Shown piece by piece: positions 32,328-40,218 of a DNA stretch of 49,809 bases. The stretch is from an uncultured Bacteroidia bacterium (GTDB lineage: Bacteria > Bacteroidota > Bacteroidia > Bacteroidales > UBA932), in NCBI GenBank assembly GCA_902784435.1, contig CACZUR010000022.1, forward strand, positions 1 through 49,809. Direction: 5' to 3'. The position numbers and the translations under genes were made by a program. The notes beneath the pieces were generated by a model, which searched no databases, was not told the origin of the DNA, and worked only from the letters and a program-made list of their open reading frames with translations. Position 1 is the stretch's first letter, and each line of letters opens with the position of its first letter.

Positions 32328-33041
32328 ATGAGCAAAGAAAACACCCCTACTCCGCATATCGGAGCCCAATACGGCGACATCGCCCCCACCGTCATCATGG
32401 CCGGAGACCCCCTCCGCGTCAAATTCATGGCCGAGCGTTACCTGGACAACCCCGTCTGCTTCAATGAAGTGCGCGGCATGCTGGGCTACACCGGCACCTA
32501 CAAGGGCAAGCGCATCAGCATGATGGGACACGGCATGGGCATGCCTTCCATCGGCCTGTATACTTATGAATTATACCATTTCTACGGTGTAGACTCCATT
32601 ATCCGCGTGGGCAGTGCCGGTTCCATCCACAAAGACCTGCATATAGGAGACCTGGTGCTGGCCCAGGGCGCATGCACAGACTCCAACTACGGAGACCAGT
32701 ACAACCTGGACGGCATGTTCGCGCCCATCGGAGACTTCCAGCTGCTGCGCAAGGCGGCCGACACCTGCGAAAGCATGGGCCTCAACTACAAAGTGGGCAA
32801 CGTCGTGTCCTCCGACATCTTCTACAGGGAAAATCCCAACACCAAGGGCTGGATCAACATGGGCGTCCTGGCCGTGGAAATGGAAGTGGCCGCCCTGTAC
32901 ATGAACGCCGCCCGCAGCGGCAAACGCGCCCTGGGCATCCTCACCATATCGGACCACATCCTCACCGGCGAAGCCACCACCTCCGAGCAGCGCAAGTCCA
33001 CCTTCACCAACATGATGGACGTGGCCCTCTCGCTGGTATAA
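32328..33041 (+). CDS. deoD: Purine nucleoside phosphorylase, DeoD type
   Basis: A 237-residue cytoplasmic enzyme that splits purine (deoxy)nucleosides with phosphate in salvage. The start MSKENTPTPHIGAQYGDIAPTVIMAGDP has the conserved His in HIGA and the GDP phosphate loop. Further family blocks are GHGMGMPS, RVGSAGS, the substrate-binding VLAVEMEVAALY, and the acid/base Asp in TISDHILTGE. The length matches hexameric DeoD proteins (about 235-240). The promoter at 32296-32303 sets the start at 32328. It faces the PLD gene across a 337-bp repeat-rich gap. High certainty. Confidence 0.96.
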   Translation: MSKENTPTPHIGAQYGDIAPTVIMAGDPLRVKFMAERYLDNPVCFNEVRGMLGYTGTYKGKRISMMGHGMGMPSIGLYTYELYHFYGVDSIIRVGSAGSIHKDLHIGDLVLAQGACTDSNYGDQYNLDGMFAPIGDFQLLRKAADTCESMGLNYKVGNVVSSDIFYRENPNTKGWINMGVLAVEMEVAALYMNAARSGKRALGILTISDHILTGEATTSEQRKSTFTNMMDVALSLV

Positions 33042-33120
33042 GGGCAGCGCCGGGGCTGGGGTTACGCGGTTGGCGCCTGGGCTGGGTGCGGACCGGGCTG
33101 GGTTCAGACCGGGCTGTGCT

Positions 33121-33239
33121 CGGAATGGCGCAGGCTGGGGCACGGATGGCGCAGGCTGGGACACGGATGGCGCAGGCTGAATTTTAGGGCCTACACCGGC
33201 GCCACGGGAGAGCACAGAATGGCAAATCATGGCGCAGGC
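33121..33239 (+). repeat. 21-bp direct repeats, forward group (TGGCGCAGG core)
   Basis: The core TGGCGCAGG occurs at 33126, 33147, 33168 and 33230. The first three are 21 bp apart; the fourth is 62 bp on (three units less one base). Full units read CGGATGGCGCAGGCTGGGACA. Looser GC-rich relatives fill 33060-33120. The group lies just after deoD and points toward an opposite group at 33255-33380. No gene is seen in 33042-33378. Confidence 0.75.
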
Positions 33240-33254
33240 ATCGGCATTAGAATT

Positions 33255-33380
33255 AGACCTGCGCCAAACAGACGAAGACCTGCGCCAAATGGACGAAGAC
33301 CTGCGCCGATAACGGACAGACCTGCGCCAGATGAAGGCAGGCCGGTGCCAAACGAAGTGAGGCCGATGCCAACAGCAGCT
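33255..33380 (-). repeat. 21-bp direct repeats, reverse group (six units)
   Basis: Six consecutive 21-bp units start at 33255, 33276, 33297, 33318, 33339 and 33360, the first four with AGACCTGCGCC and the last two diverged to AGGCCGRTGCC. The core CCTGCGCCA is the reverse complement of the forward group's TGGCGCAGG. The last unit runs to the stop codon of the PLD gene. Unit-length spacing without unique spacers rules out CRISPR. Two helical turns per unit suggests repeated protein binding or a large foldback between convergent genes. Confidence 0.75.
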
Positions 33381-34725
33381 ACAGTTGCGGAGCGGCAAGC
33401 ATCATCAGTTTCTGCATGTACAGGTCCCAGAGCGGGAAACGGAGATCGGCCAGGGTTATTTCCCGGCTGGTCTCCATGTCTTTTTCGTAGATAGCCCGGC
33501 AGCGCAGCGCGACCTCCCTGTCGTAGATGTACAGGTTGTTCTCGTAATTGATGTTGTAGCTGCGGTTGTCTATATTGGCCGATCCGATACAGGACAGGTA
33601 GTCATCCGTGACGAAGGTTTTGCTGTGCATGAAGGTACCGCTGCGCTCGAAGATGCGCACGCCGCCCCGGAGCAGCCGTTCGTAGAAGTGGTGGTTGGTC
33701 CAGAGCATGAAGATGACGTCCTGGGTGTCCGGAATCATCATCTGTACGTCCACCCCGCGGGCGGCGGCATCCACGAGGGCCTTCAGGGTGGATTCCGGCG
33801 GGCAGAAGTAGGGGTTCTGGATGTAGAAATACTCCTGTGCCCGGGAAAGGGCCTGCTCCAGGCCGTCCCGCAGGATATGCGCCTTGGAGTCCGGACCGTC
33901 TCCCACCAGCTGCATGATGGCAGTATCGGCCGACGGGCCGGTGGCGGCCCCTGACGCCGGAACGGAATGAGCCCCCGCTGTCGGGGGAACCGCAGCCTGA
34001 GCCCCCCCCGCCGGAGCCGAAGCCCCCGCAGCCGGAGCCCCCGCCTGGGCCGGAGCCGCCTGCTGGGGACCGCCGAACATGCGCCAGGCGCTGTCGAAGA
34101 GGCTTTGGTAGGAGCGCACTACCGGGCCGGTGACCCGTACGTGGGTATCCCGCCAGATGGTATGGTAGCGGTCCTGGACATTCATGCCGCCCGAATAGCC
34201 TATTTTTCCGTCAATCACCACCAGTTTCCGGTGGTCCCGGACCAGGAGATTCCCCACCCAGTTGTTGGTGGGTTCCACCTCTACCACGGAAACGCCGGGC
34301 GCCCGCTTGAGCCGATTGTAGAACGATGGGGCATACGAGTTGGAATGGGCTTCCAGGATGACCCGCACCACCACGCCTTCCGCGGCCTTCCGGATGAGCA
34401 TGTCCCGCACCTGGGTAGCGATGCTGTCGGCCGAAAAGCGGTAGTATTCCATGTCGATGGTGGACTGGGCCTGCTCCAGGTCCTGCAGCAGCGCCGCAAA
34501 TTTGGGGCGGCCGAACAGAAAGATGTCCAGGCTGTTCCCGGGCTCCGGCAGCGTGTGCCCTTCCCGGGCCAAGAACTCTGCCACGGGCCGGAACTGCGGC
34601 TCGATGCCGGCAAAGACCGGCTCCTGCAGGCTGACGGGGGCATCCAGCACAGGCTGGGGCGAGCGCCGGTATACCGAGCAGGAAAGCGCTAAAAACAGCA
34701 AAAAAAGGATACTCAAACGTTTCAC
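33379..34725 (-). CDS. Phospholipase D/cardiolipin-synthase-like lipoprotein
   Basis: A 448-residue protein with two HKD motifs: DHRKLVVIDGKIGYSGG and MHSKTFVTDDYLSCIGSANID. Together these form one active site, as in cardiolipin synthases (phosphatidyl transfer) and other PLD enzymes. The N-terminus MKRLSILFLLFLALSC is a lipoprotein signal (Cys16) instead of the usual two transmembrane helices of ClsA. Between the halves is an Ala/Pro/Gly-rich linker of about 45 residues (QAGAPAAGASAPAGGAQ...), unusual for the family. The start is GTG at 34725, only 5 nt after a TATCTTTG box, and no ATG precedes the signal peptide. Substrate (cardiolipin, other lipid or nucleic acid) is open. Confidence 0.86.
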   Translation of the reverse strand: MKRLSILFLLFLALSCSVYRRSPQPVLDAPVSLQEPVFAGIEPQFRPVAEFLAREGHTLPEPGNSLDIFLFGRPKFAALLQDLEQAQSTIDMEYYRFSADSIATQVRDMLIRKAAEGVVVRVILEAHSNSYAPSFYNRLKRAPGVSVVEVEPTNNWVGNLLVRDHRKLVVIDGKIGYSGGMNVQDRYHTIWRDTHVRVTGPVVRSYQSLFDSAWRMFGGPQQAAPAQAGAPAAGASAPAGGAQAAVPPTAGAHSVPASGAATGPSADTAIMQLVGDGPDSKAHILRDGLEQALSRAQEYFYIQNPYFCPPESTLKALVDAAARGVDVQMMIPDTQDVIFMLWTNHHFYERLLRGGVRIFERSGTFMHSKTFVTDDYLSCIGSANIDNRSYNINYENNLYIYDREVALRCRAIYEKDMETSREITLADLRFPLWDLYMQKLMMLAAPQL

Positions 34726-34730
34726 AGACG

Positions 34731-34738
34731 CAAAGATA
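34731..34738 (-). promoter_or_regulatory. Promoter -7 box TATCTTTG (PLD gene)
   Basis: A perfect TAnnTTTG on the minus strand, 5 nt before the GTG start at 34725. It implies an mRNA beginning at or next to the start codon. Confidence 0.5.
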
Positions 34739-34824
34739 CCCTTTTTTCGCGGAAGACCCTCGTTTTCCCACAGAAAATTCGTAACTTAGCCGGACCAATA
34801 ATACTGAAACCCAAACCAATCACC

Positions 34825-35496
34825 ATGGATGATGTAAAAGTCATCGAAATCAAAAAGAGCATTTTCGAGGACAACGACCGTGACGCAGACAACCTGCGCG
34901 CAGACCTGAAACGCCGGGGCGTGTTTCTGCTGAACCTGATGTCGTCACCGGGCAGCGGCAAAACCACCACCCTCATTCAAACCATCAACCGCATCAAGGA
35001 CCAGGTCCGGGTGGCCGTGATGGAGGCCGATATAGACAGCAACGTAGACGCCGTCAAAATCCGGGAAGCCACCGGCATCCCCTCCATCCAGCTGCATACG
35101 GGCGGCATGTGCCACCTGGACGCGGAAATGACCCGCCAGGGCCTGGACAACGTGCCGCTCGAAGACACGGACCTGGTTATCCTGGAGAATGTCGGGAACC
35201 TGGTATGCCCGGCGGAATTTGACACCGGCGCCGTCAAGAACGCCATGATTCTGAGCGTCCCCGAAGGCCACGACAAACCCCTGAAATACCCGCTCATGTT
35301 CTCCATCTGCGACGTCGTGGTCATCAACAAGATGGACGTACTCCCCTACTTCGACTTCGACCTGGAAAAGTGCCGGGAATACGTGCGCCTGCGCAACCCC
35401 AAGGCGCAGGTCATTCCCATCTGCGCCAAGACCGGCGAGGGTGTAGACGCCTTTGCCCAATGGCTCCTGCAGGAAATCAACAACTGGAAAAACTGA
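34825..35496 (+). CDS. hypB: Nickel-insertion GTPase HypB
   Basis: A 223-residue SIMIBI-class GTPase that, with HypA, loads nickel into [NiFe] hydrogenase or other nickel enzymes. It has P-loop SSPGSGKTT (about 40-48), VMEADIDSN, the metal-binding CHLD in GGMCHLDAEM, ILENVGNLVCPAEFD with the second conserved Cys, and the guanine motif NKMD. It lacks the N-terminal CxxCGC motif and any His-rich stretch, so it is the minimal form. A degenerate -7 box (TAACTTAG, 34782-34789) lies 35 nt upstream. It is the first gene of an operon with an Fe-S/flavin oxidoreductase (6 nt gap), hypA and two membrane proteins. No hydrogenase subunit gene is present. Confidence 0.94.
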   Translation: MDDVKVIEIKKSIFEDNDRDADNLRADLKRRGVFLLNLMSSPGSGKTTTLIQTINRIKDQVRVAVMEADIDSNVDAVKIREATGIPSIQLHTGGMCHLDAEMTRQGLDNVPLEDTDLVILENVGNLVCPAEFDTGAVKNAMILSVPEGHDKPLKYPLMFSICDVVVINKMDVLPYFDFDLEKCREYVRLRNPKAQVIPICAKTGEGVDAFAQWLLQEINNWKN

Positions 35497-35502
35497 TACA
35501 TT

Positions 35503-38328
35503 ATGCCTGAGATGTCCAATAAATTTGTCCCCAAACACAAGGGGGACAAGAACCCGAATCCCAAGCTCCTGAAATTCGTGCGCCACGTCACGGACCGCAT
35601 TCCCGGCAAAATCAAGATGGATACCGACGCCCCGGAATACTGGGGCCTGGCCTGCATCTTCGAGGACGAAATGGACGCCGTAACCCGCGAAGCCGCCCTG
35701 GACCTGCTCCTGGACATGCTTCCCGGCAATTTCTTCAAGGTGAGGGAACACCGCAGCTACTACCTGCTGCACGAGTGGAACCGCCAGAAGCACTACACCC
35801 CGGACGACGCCTCCTTCGACGAGCTGCTGGACAAGCTGGCCTATTTCGGTATGCTGGAATACGACTACGGAGACAAGTACACCCAGGACGGTCCCGTGCC
35901 CGGCACTACCTATGAGCGCAAGGACCGCATCTACTGGGTGCCCATGTTCGTTCCCGGCAGCGCGGAATACACCAACATGAGCACCTACCTCATGGACAAG
36001 CATCCGGAACTGGCCATGTTCTTCGAGCGCATGACCTTCCTGCCGCTGGAGAAAATCACCCCCATGGTGCCCATGGGCGGCAGCGGCATCGGCATGCACG
36101 TGATTCCCGTAGAGAAGGCCATCAGCATGGAAAATGAGACGGCCGACATCGAGCACATCTCCTACTGGCTCAAGAAATACGAAGGCCACCTGGCAGTGGG
36201 CATCTGCAGCTGCCGCTACGGCCGCAAGAAGCTGGACGAAGGCTGCGCGGACGACTACCGCGACTGGTGCATCGGCGTGGGCGACATGGCCGAATACCTG
36301 GTAGAGACCCACCGCGGCCATTATATCACCTACGACGAGTGCATGAACATCCTCAAGATCGCAGAGGACAACGGCTTCGTACACCAGGTGACCAACATCG
36401 ACGGCGAGGGCAAGATTTTCGCCATCTGCAACTGCAATGTCAAGATTTGCAACGCCCTGCGCACGTCCCAGCTGTTCAACACGCCCAACATGAGCCGCAG
36501 CGCCTATGTGGCGGAGGTAGACCCCAAGAACTGCGTGGCCTGCGGCCGCTGCGTGGAATACTGCCCCGCCGGCGCCGTACGCCTGGGCCAGAAACTGTGC
36601 ACCAAGAACGGCCCGCAGAAGTATCCCAAGCACGAGTTGCCGGACGCCGCCAAATGGGGTCCCGAAAAATGGACGGAAGACTACCGCGACGTAAACCGCA
36701 TCAACTGCTACGAAACCGGCACCGCCCCCTGCAAGACCGCCTGCCCGGCCCACATCGCCGTCCAGGGTTACCTGAAGAAGGCGGCCGAGGGCAAATACAC
36801 CGAGGCCCTGGAGCTCATCAAGCGGGAGAATCCCTTCCCCGCCGTGTGCGGCCGCGTGTGCAACCGCCGCTGCGAGGATGCCTGTACCCGCGGTACCATC
36901 GACCAGCCCATCGCCATCGACGAAGTGAAGAAATTCATCGCGGAGCAGGACCTGAAGGCCGAAACCCGCTTTGTGCCGGAGGTGGTCATCGCCTCTTCCG
37001 TGCAGAAGCGCTGGGAAGAGAAGATTGCCATCATCGGCGGCGGCCCCGCCGGCATGAGCTGCGCCAACTACCTGGCCACCATGGGCTACAAGCCCACCGT
37101 CTTCGAGAAAAACGAAGAGCCCGGCGGCATGCTGCGCTACGGCATCCCTTCCTACAAGCTGGCCAAGGACGTGATCAAGGCCGAGATTGACATCATGAAG
37201 GAAATTGGCGTAGAGGTCCGCACCGGCGTGGAAGTGGGCAAGGATGTCACCATCGCCCAGCTGCGCGAACAGGGCTACAAGGCCTTCTACGTGGCCATCG
37301 GCTGCCAGGGCGGACGTCTGCCCGGCATTCCCGGGGAAACCCTTCCGGGTACCACCACGGCCATCGACTTCCTGCACGGTGCCAACTGCGGCGACCAGAC
37401 GGTCTCCGGCAAGGTGGTGGTGGTAGGCGGCGGCAACGTGGCCATCGACGCAGCCCGCGTGGCCCTGCGCAGCGGCGCCTCGTCCGTGACCATGCTTTCG
37501 CTGGAGACAGAGGACATCATGCCCGCCAGCCTGGAAGAACGCACGGAAGCCCGCGAGGACGGCGTTATCCTGAACCCCGGCTGGGGCCCGAAGGAAGTGC
37601 TGGGCGACGGCAAGGTCTCCGGCATCGTCTTCAAAAAGTGCACCTCCGTGTTCAACGCAGAGCACAAGTTCGCCCCGGAATACGATGAGTCTCAGCTTAT
37701 TACGCTGGAGGCCGACCTGGTCATCTTCGCCATCGGCCAGACGGTCATCCTCAAGGACCTGCTCAAGGATACGAAGGTAGAATTCTTCCGCGGCGTATAT
37801 CCCGTGGCCGACAAACTCACCTACCAGACGGCAGAGCCCGACATCTTCGTGGGCGGCGACTGCTTCACCGGCCCCAAGTTCGCCATCGACGCCATCGCCG
37901 CGGGCAAGGAGGCCGCCGAAAGCCTGCACCGCTTCGTGCAGCACGGCCACATGACCATCGGCCGCAACCGCCGGCAGTTCGTGGAACTGGACAAGCAGGA
38001 TATCCTGGTGGAAAGCTATGACAACGGCTCGCGCCAGGCCCCCGGCGTGGTGCCCGTGAAGAGCAAGTTCGCGGAGTATCACGGCACGCTCACCGAGGAG
38101 CAGGTACGCAGGGAAACCGCCCGCTGCCTGAGCTGCGGCGCATCCGTCGTGGACGAGAACAAGTGCATCGGCTGCGGCATCTGCACCACCAAGTGCGCCT
38201 TCGATGCCATCCACCTGCACCGCGTGCACCCGGAAGCTTCGGTCATGCGCACCTCCGAAGACAAGTTCTCCGGCATTCTCCCGTACATGGTCAAACGCAC
38301 CGGAAAAATCCTGTTCAAAAAGAAATAA
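35503..38328 (+). CDS. Multidomain Fe-S/FAD NAD(P)H oxidoreductase, GltD-like
   Basis: 941 residues in three parts. Residues 1-335: a Cys-rich ferredoxin-type domain of anaerobes with GICSCRYGRKKLDEGC (about 232), DWCIGVGDMAEYLVETHRGH, and CNCNVKIC (about 308). Then a 4Fe-4S motif CVACGRCVEYCPAGA (about 342). From about 400 a GltD-like module: Cys-rich start CKTACPAHIAVQGYL...CGRVCNRRCEDAC, FAD site IIGGGPAGMSC (about 509), NAD(P)H site VVVGGGNVAIDAA (about 642), and GGDCFTGP before the C-terminus. A last ferredoxin domain CIGCGICTTKCAFDAI lies near 887. It can move electrons between NAD(P)H, FAD and several clusters in the cytosol. Placement between hypB and hypA ties it to a nickel enzyme, which one is unknown. 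No glutamate synthase large subunit is nearby. Confidence 0.88.
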   Translation: MPEMSNKFVPKHKGDKNPNPKLLKFVRHVTDRIPGKIKMDTDAPEYWGLACIFEDEMDAVTREAALDLLLDMLPGNFFKVREHRSYYLLHEWNRQKHYTPDDASFDELLDKLAYFGMLEYDYGDKYTQDGPVPGTTYERKDRIYWVPMFVPGSAEYTNMSTYLMDKHPELAMFFERMTFLPLEKITPMVPMGGSGIGMHVIPVEKAISMENETADIEHISYWLKKYEGHLAVGICSCRYGRKKLDEGCADDYRDWCIGVGDMAEYLVETHRGHYITYDECMNILKIAEDNGFVHQVTNIDGEGKIFAICNCNVKICNALRTSQLFNTPNMSRSAYVAEVDPKNCVACGRCVEYCPAGAVRLGQKLCTKNGPQKYPKHELPDAAKWGPEKWTEDYRDVNRINCYETGTAPCKTACPAHIAVQGYLKKAAEGKYTEALELIKRENPFPAVCGRVCNRRCEDACTRGTIDQPIAIDEVKKFIAEQDLKAETRFVPEVVIASSVQKRWEEKIAIIGGGPAGMSCANYLATMGYKPTVFEKNEEPGGMLRYGIPSYKLAKDVIKAEIDIMKEIGVEVRTGVEVGKDVTIAQLREQGYKAFYVAIGCQGGRLPGIPGETLPGTTTAIDFLHGANCGDQTVSGKVVVVGGGNVAIDAARVALRSGASSVTMLSLETEDIMPASLEERTEAREDGVILNPGWGPKEVLGDGKVSGIVFKKCTSVFNAEHKFAPEYDESQLITLEADLVIFAIGQTVILKDLLKDTKVEFFRGVYPVADKLTYQTAEPDIFVGGDCFTGPKFAIDAIAAGKEAAESLHRFVQHGHMTIGRNRRQFVELDKQDILVESYDNGSRQAPGVVPVKSKFAEYHGTLTEEQVRRETARCLSCGASVVDENKCIGCGICTTKCAFDAIHLHRVHPEASVMRTSEDKFSGILPYMVKRTGKILFKKK

Positions 38329-38334
38329 CCCTTC

Positions 38335-38386
38335 GCGGACGAAAACTTTTTCTACCCCACAAGGGGGAGCGAAAAGTTTTGTCCGC
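38335..38386 (+). other. Long hairpin between the oxidoreductase and hypA genes
   Basis: GCGGACGAAAACTTTTTC (38335-38352) pairs with GCGAAAAGTTTTGTCCGC (38369-38386) with one bulge. It fills most of the 73-bp gap and is not followed by a T-run, so it is not a classic terminator. A role in mRNA processing, stability or attenuation inside the operon is possible. Confidence 0.55.
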
Positions 38387-38401
38387 TTCGGCCAATCATT
38401 T

Positions 38402-38752
38402 ATGCACGAATTAGGCATTGTGTTTTACATCATCCGGGACGTCAAAAAGGCGGCTCAGGAGAATGGCGTGCAGAAGGTGTCCGGGGTGGTGATGAACATC
38501 GGAGAGGTGTCTACCATCGTGCCGGAGTATCTCACGGACTGCTGGCGGTGGGCGGCGGACAAGGAAGATCTGCTCAGGGGCTGCGCGCTCAAGTGCAACA
38601 TCGTTCCGGCCGTTACTTACTGCGAGGACTGCGGGGCGGAATATGGGACCGTCCAATATGGAAAGGTCTGTCCCCGCTGCGGCAGCGAAAACACGTATCT
38701 CATTCGTGGCAACGAAGTGGAAATCAAAGAAATAGAAGTACCTAACAATTAA
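38402..38752 (+). CDS. hypA: Nickel metallochaperone HypA
   Basis: A 116-residue protein starting MHELGIV, the conserved M-H-E nickel site with His2, followed by the HypA fold (VSGVVMNIGEVSTIVPEYL). The zinc site is Cys74/77 and Cys90/93 (CEDC...CPRC). The length is the family norm (about 113-117). It delivers nickel with HypB to hydrogenase or, in some bacteria, to urease and other nickel enzymes. It is the third gene of the operon, separated from the oxidoreductase gene by a hairpin, and a small membrane protein gene starts 4 nt later. The start is fixed by the invariant MHE. Confidence 0.95.
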   Translation: MHELGIVFYIIRDVKKAAQENGVQKVSGVVMNIGEVSTIVPEYLTDCWRWAADKEDLLRGCALKCNIVPAVTYCEDCGAEYGTVQYGKVCPRCGSENTYLIRGNEVEIKEIEVPNN

Positions 38753-38756
38753 GAAT

Positions 38757-39101
38757 ATGGCTTGTTTCATAGCACCCCTGGTGCAGGCTGTAGCCGTTAC
38801 CGCCCTGCGCAAATCCCAATCGGCCGCCATCCGGAATCCGGAGGCCTCGCCGTTCCTGCATTACCTTCCGGATCTGGAGAAGATGCTCTGGGGCGGAACG
38901 CTCATGCTCATCGTAGACCACATCATCAACGGGGAACTCACCTGGCGTTTCCCCTTCTTCACGGCGCTGGGAGAAACCGGCGGCTGGAGTGTCATGCTCA
39001 AGGAAATATTGGTTGTGGGCGTCCCCATGGCCGCCGTGCTCACGCTGGCCTGGGCCGTGTGGGTGGTGGCCAGGAGCCGTCGGAGTGTTTCTGCAAAGTA
39101 A
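38757..39101 (+). CDS. Small membrane protein of the hypAB operon
   Basis: 114 residues; family not recognised. MACFIAPLVQAVAVTAL may be a short first hydrophobic segment. Clear helices follow at about 43-57 (LWGGTLMLIVDHIIN) and 84-106 (ILVVGVPMAAVLTLAWAVWVVARS), with a basic C-terminus RSRRSVSAK. It starts 4 nt after hypA and precedes the larger membrane protein by 29 nt, so the two probably form one membrane complex. The loop ALRKSQSAAIRNPEASPF is polar and would be cytoplasmic by the positive-inside rule. No metal-binding Cys/His cluster is apparent. Confidence 0.75.
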   Translation: MACFIAPLVQAVAVTALRKSQSAAIRNPEASPFLHYLPDLEKMLWGGTLMLIVDHIINGELTWRFPFFTALGETGGWSVMLKEILVVGVPMAAVLTLAWAVWVVARSRRSVSAK

Positions 39102-39130
39102 TTATCATTCAATAACTTAAACCTTTTATT

Positions 39131-40177
39131 ATGTTCTTTCAAGTTTATGGGGCTCATGCCCTGTCTCAATGGGGAATGCTCATCGTGGTCCTGCTGGGCC
39201 TGATCCTCCTCAATGAATTTGCCCGTCGCACCAAACTGGGCGGCATCATTACGTTCCTGGTGGTCCCGGTAGCCCTTACCGCTTACTTCCTGGCCATCTG
39301 GATCGGCGTACGCAACGGTGCCCAGTGGGCGCTGGAGAACCAGACGCACATTTACATGCAGGGCTGGTTCCACTATGCCAAACTGTATGCTGCCACGGCC
39401 GGGTGTATCGGCTTCATGATGATCAAGTACAAGTGGGGCGTCGGTGCCAAGCACTGGTTCAAGCCCTTCCCCTTCATCATCGTAGGCATCAACATCCTCA
39501 TCGCCTGTGTGTCGGACTTCGAGAGTGCCGTCATGGGCTGGAACAAGTGGTGGCTCACCTCCGAAGGCGTATGGCAGTATGGCGGCTGGCACAATGTGTT
39601 CAACGGCGTGGCCGGTCTCATCAACATCTTCTGTATGACCGCCTGGTGGAACGTATATCCTTCCAAGGACAAGAAAGACATGATCTGGGCCGACATGACC
39701 TGGGTGTACATCCTGGCCTATGACGTCTGGAACTTCGCCTACACTTACAACTGCCTGCCTACGCACAGCTGGTACTGCGGTATCGCCCTGCTGGCCGCTC
39801 CCACCGTGGCCGCCCTCCTGTGGAACCGCGGCGGCTGGATCCAGAACCGCGCCAACACCCTGGCCATCTGGTGCATGTTCGCCCAGGTATTCCCCCTGTT
39901 CCAGGAAACCCCCGAAGGCGTGGACACCATCAGCAAGCTGTATGAGGCTGCCGGCGGCGAAGCTGCCGTAGTGGGCACCACCGTAGATCCTTCCGTCGTG
40001 GCCGCCAATCCCACGATGATGCTCGTCATCAGCGCCCTTGCCCTGGTCATCAACGTGGTCACCATCGGCTATATCGCTGCCCAGGCCAAGAAACGCCACA
40101 TCAACCCCTACAAGGAAGATGTGTTCGTGTCCCAGCAGTACTACAAGGACTCCATGGCCCGCGCCGATGTGAGCTAA
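39131..40177 (+). CDS. Polytopic membrane protein, DUF5692-like, of the hypAB operon
   Basis: 348 residues with about eight hydrophobic helices, rich in Trp/Tyr at the membrane borders (YMQGWFHYAKLYAATAGCIGF, MTAWWNVYPS, WVYILAYDVWNFAYTYNCLPTHSWYCGIALL). The text matches my recollection of DUF5692, a family without known function; I could not verify this. The DVWNFAYTYN segment with acidic and aromatic residues in a helix looks conserved-type and could line a site for an ion, quinone or metal. There is no CxxC haem motif. It is the last gene of the hypB-oxidoreductase-hypA operon; a strong terminator follows at 40237-40272. Candidates are a transporter or the membrane half of a redox complex. 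Confidence 0.72.
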   Translation: MFFQVYGAHALSQWGMLIVVLLGLILLNEFARRTKLGGIITFLVVPVALTAYFLAIWIGVRNGAQWALENQTHIYMQGWFHYAKLYAATAGCIGFMMIKYKWGVGAKHWFKPFPFIIVGINILIACVSDFESAVMGWNKWWLTSEGVWQYGGWHNVFNGVAGLINIFCMTAWWNVYPSKDKKDMIWADMTWVYILAYDVWNFAYTYNCLPTHSWYCGIALLAAPTVAALLWNRGGWIQNRANTLAIWCMFAQVFPLFQETPEGVDTISKLYEAAGGEAAVVGTTVDPSVVAANPTMMLVISALALVINVVTIGYIAAQAKKRHINPYKEDVFVSQQYYKDSMARADVS

Positions 40178-40218
40178 TTGCCTCCTGCACAGGCCGGCCC
40201 GTTATGGGGTCCGTCGCC

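Noticed and set aside
33255-33380. CRISPR array
   Set aside because: The 21-bp units follow each other directly without unique spacers, are degenerate, and no cas gene is present.
33219-33494. Small protein with RPAPN-type repeats
   Set aside because: The repeats arise from the 21-bp DNA units, whose length is a multiple of three. There is no promoter, the frame runs into the PLD gene on the other strand, and similar low-complexity frames exist on the minus strand.
34945-38418. A 1157-codon open frame on the minus strand opposite the oxidoreductase gene
   Set aside because: It is the antisense shadow of a high-GC gene. It reads Ala/Gly/His/Val-rich without motifs, while the plus strand has clear hypB, Fe-S and nucleotide-binding motifs.
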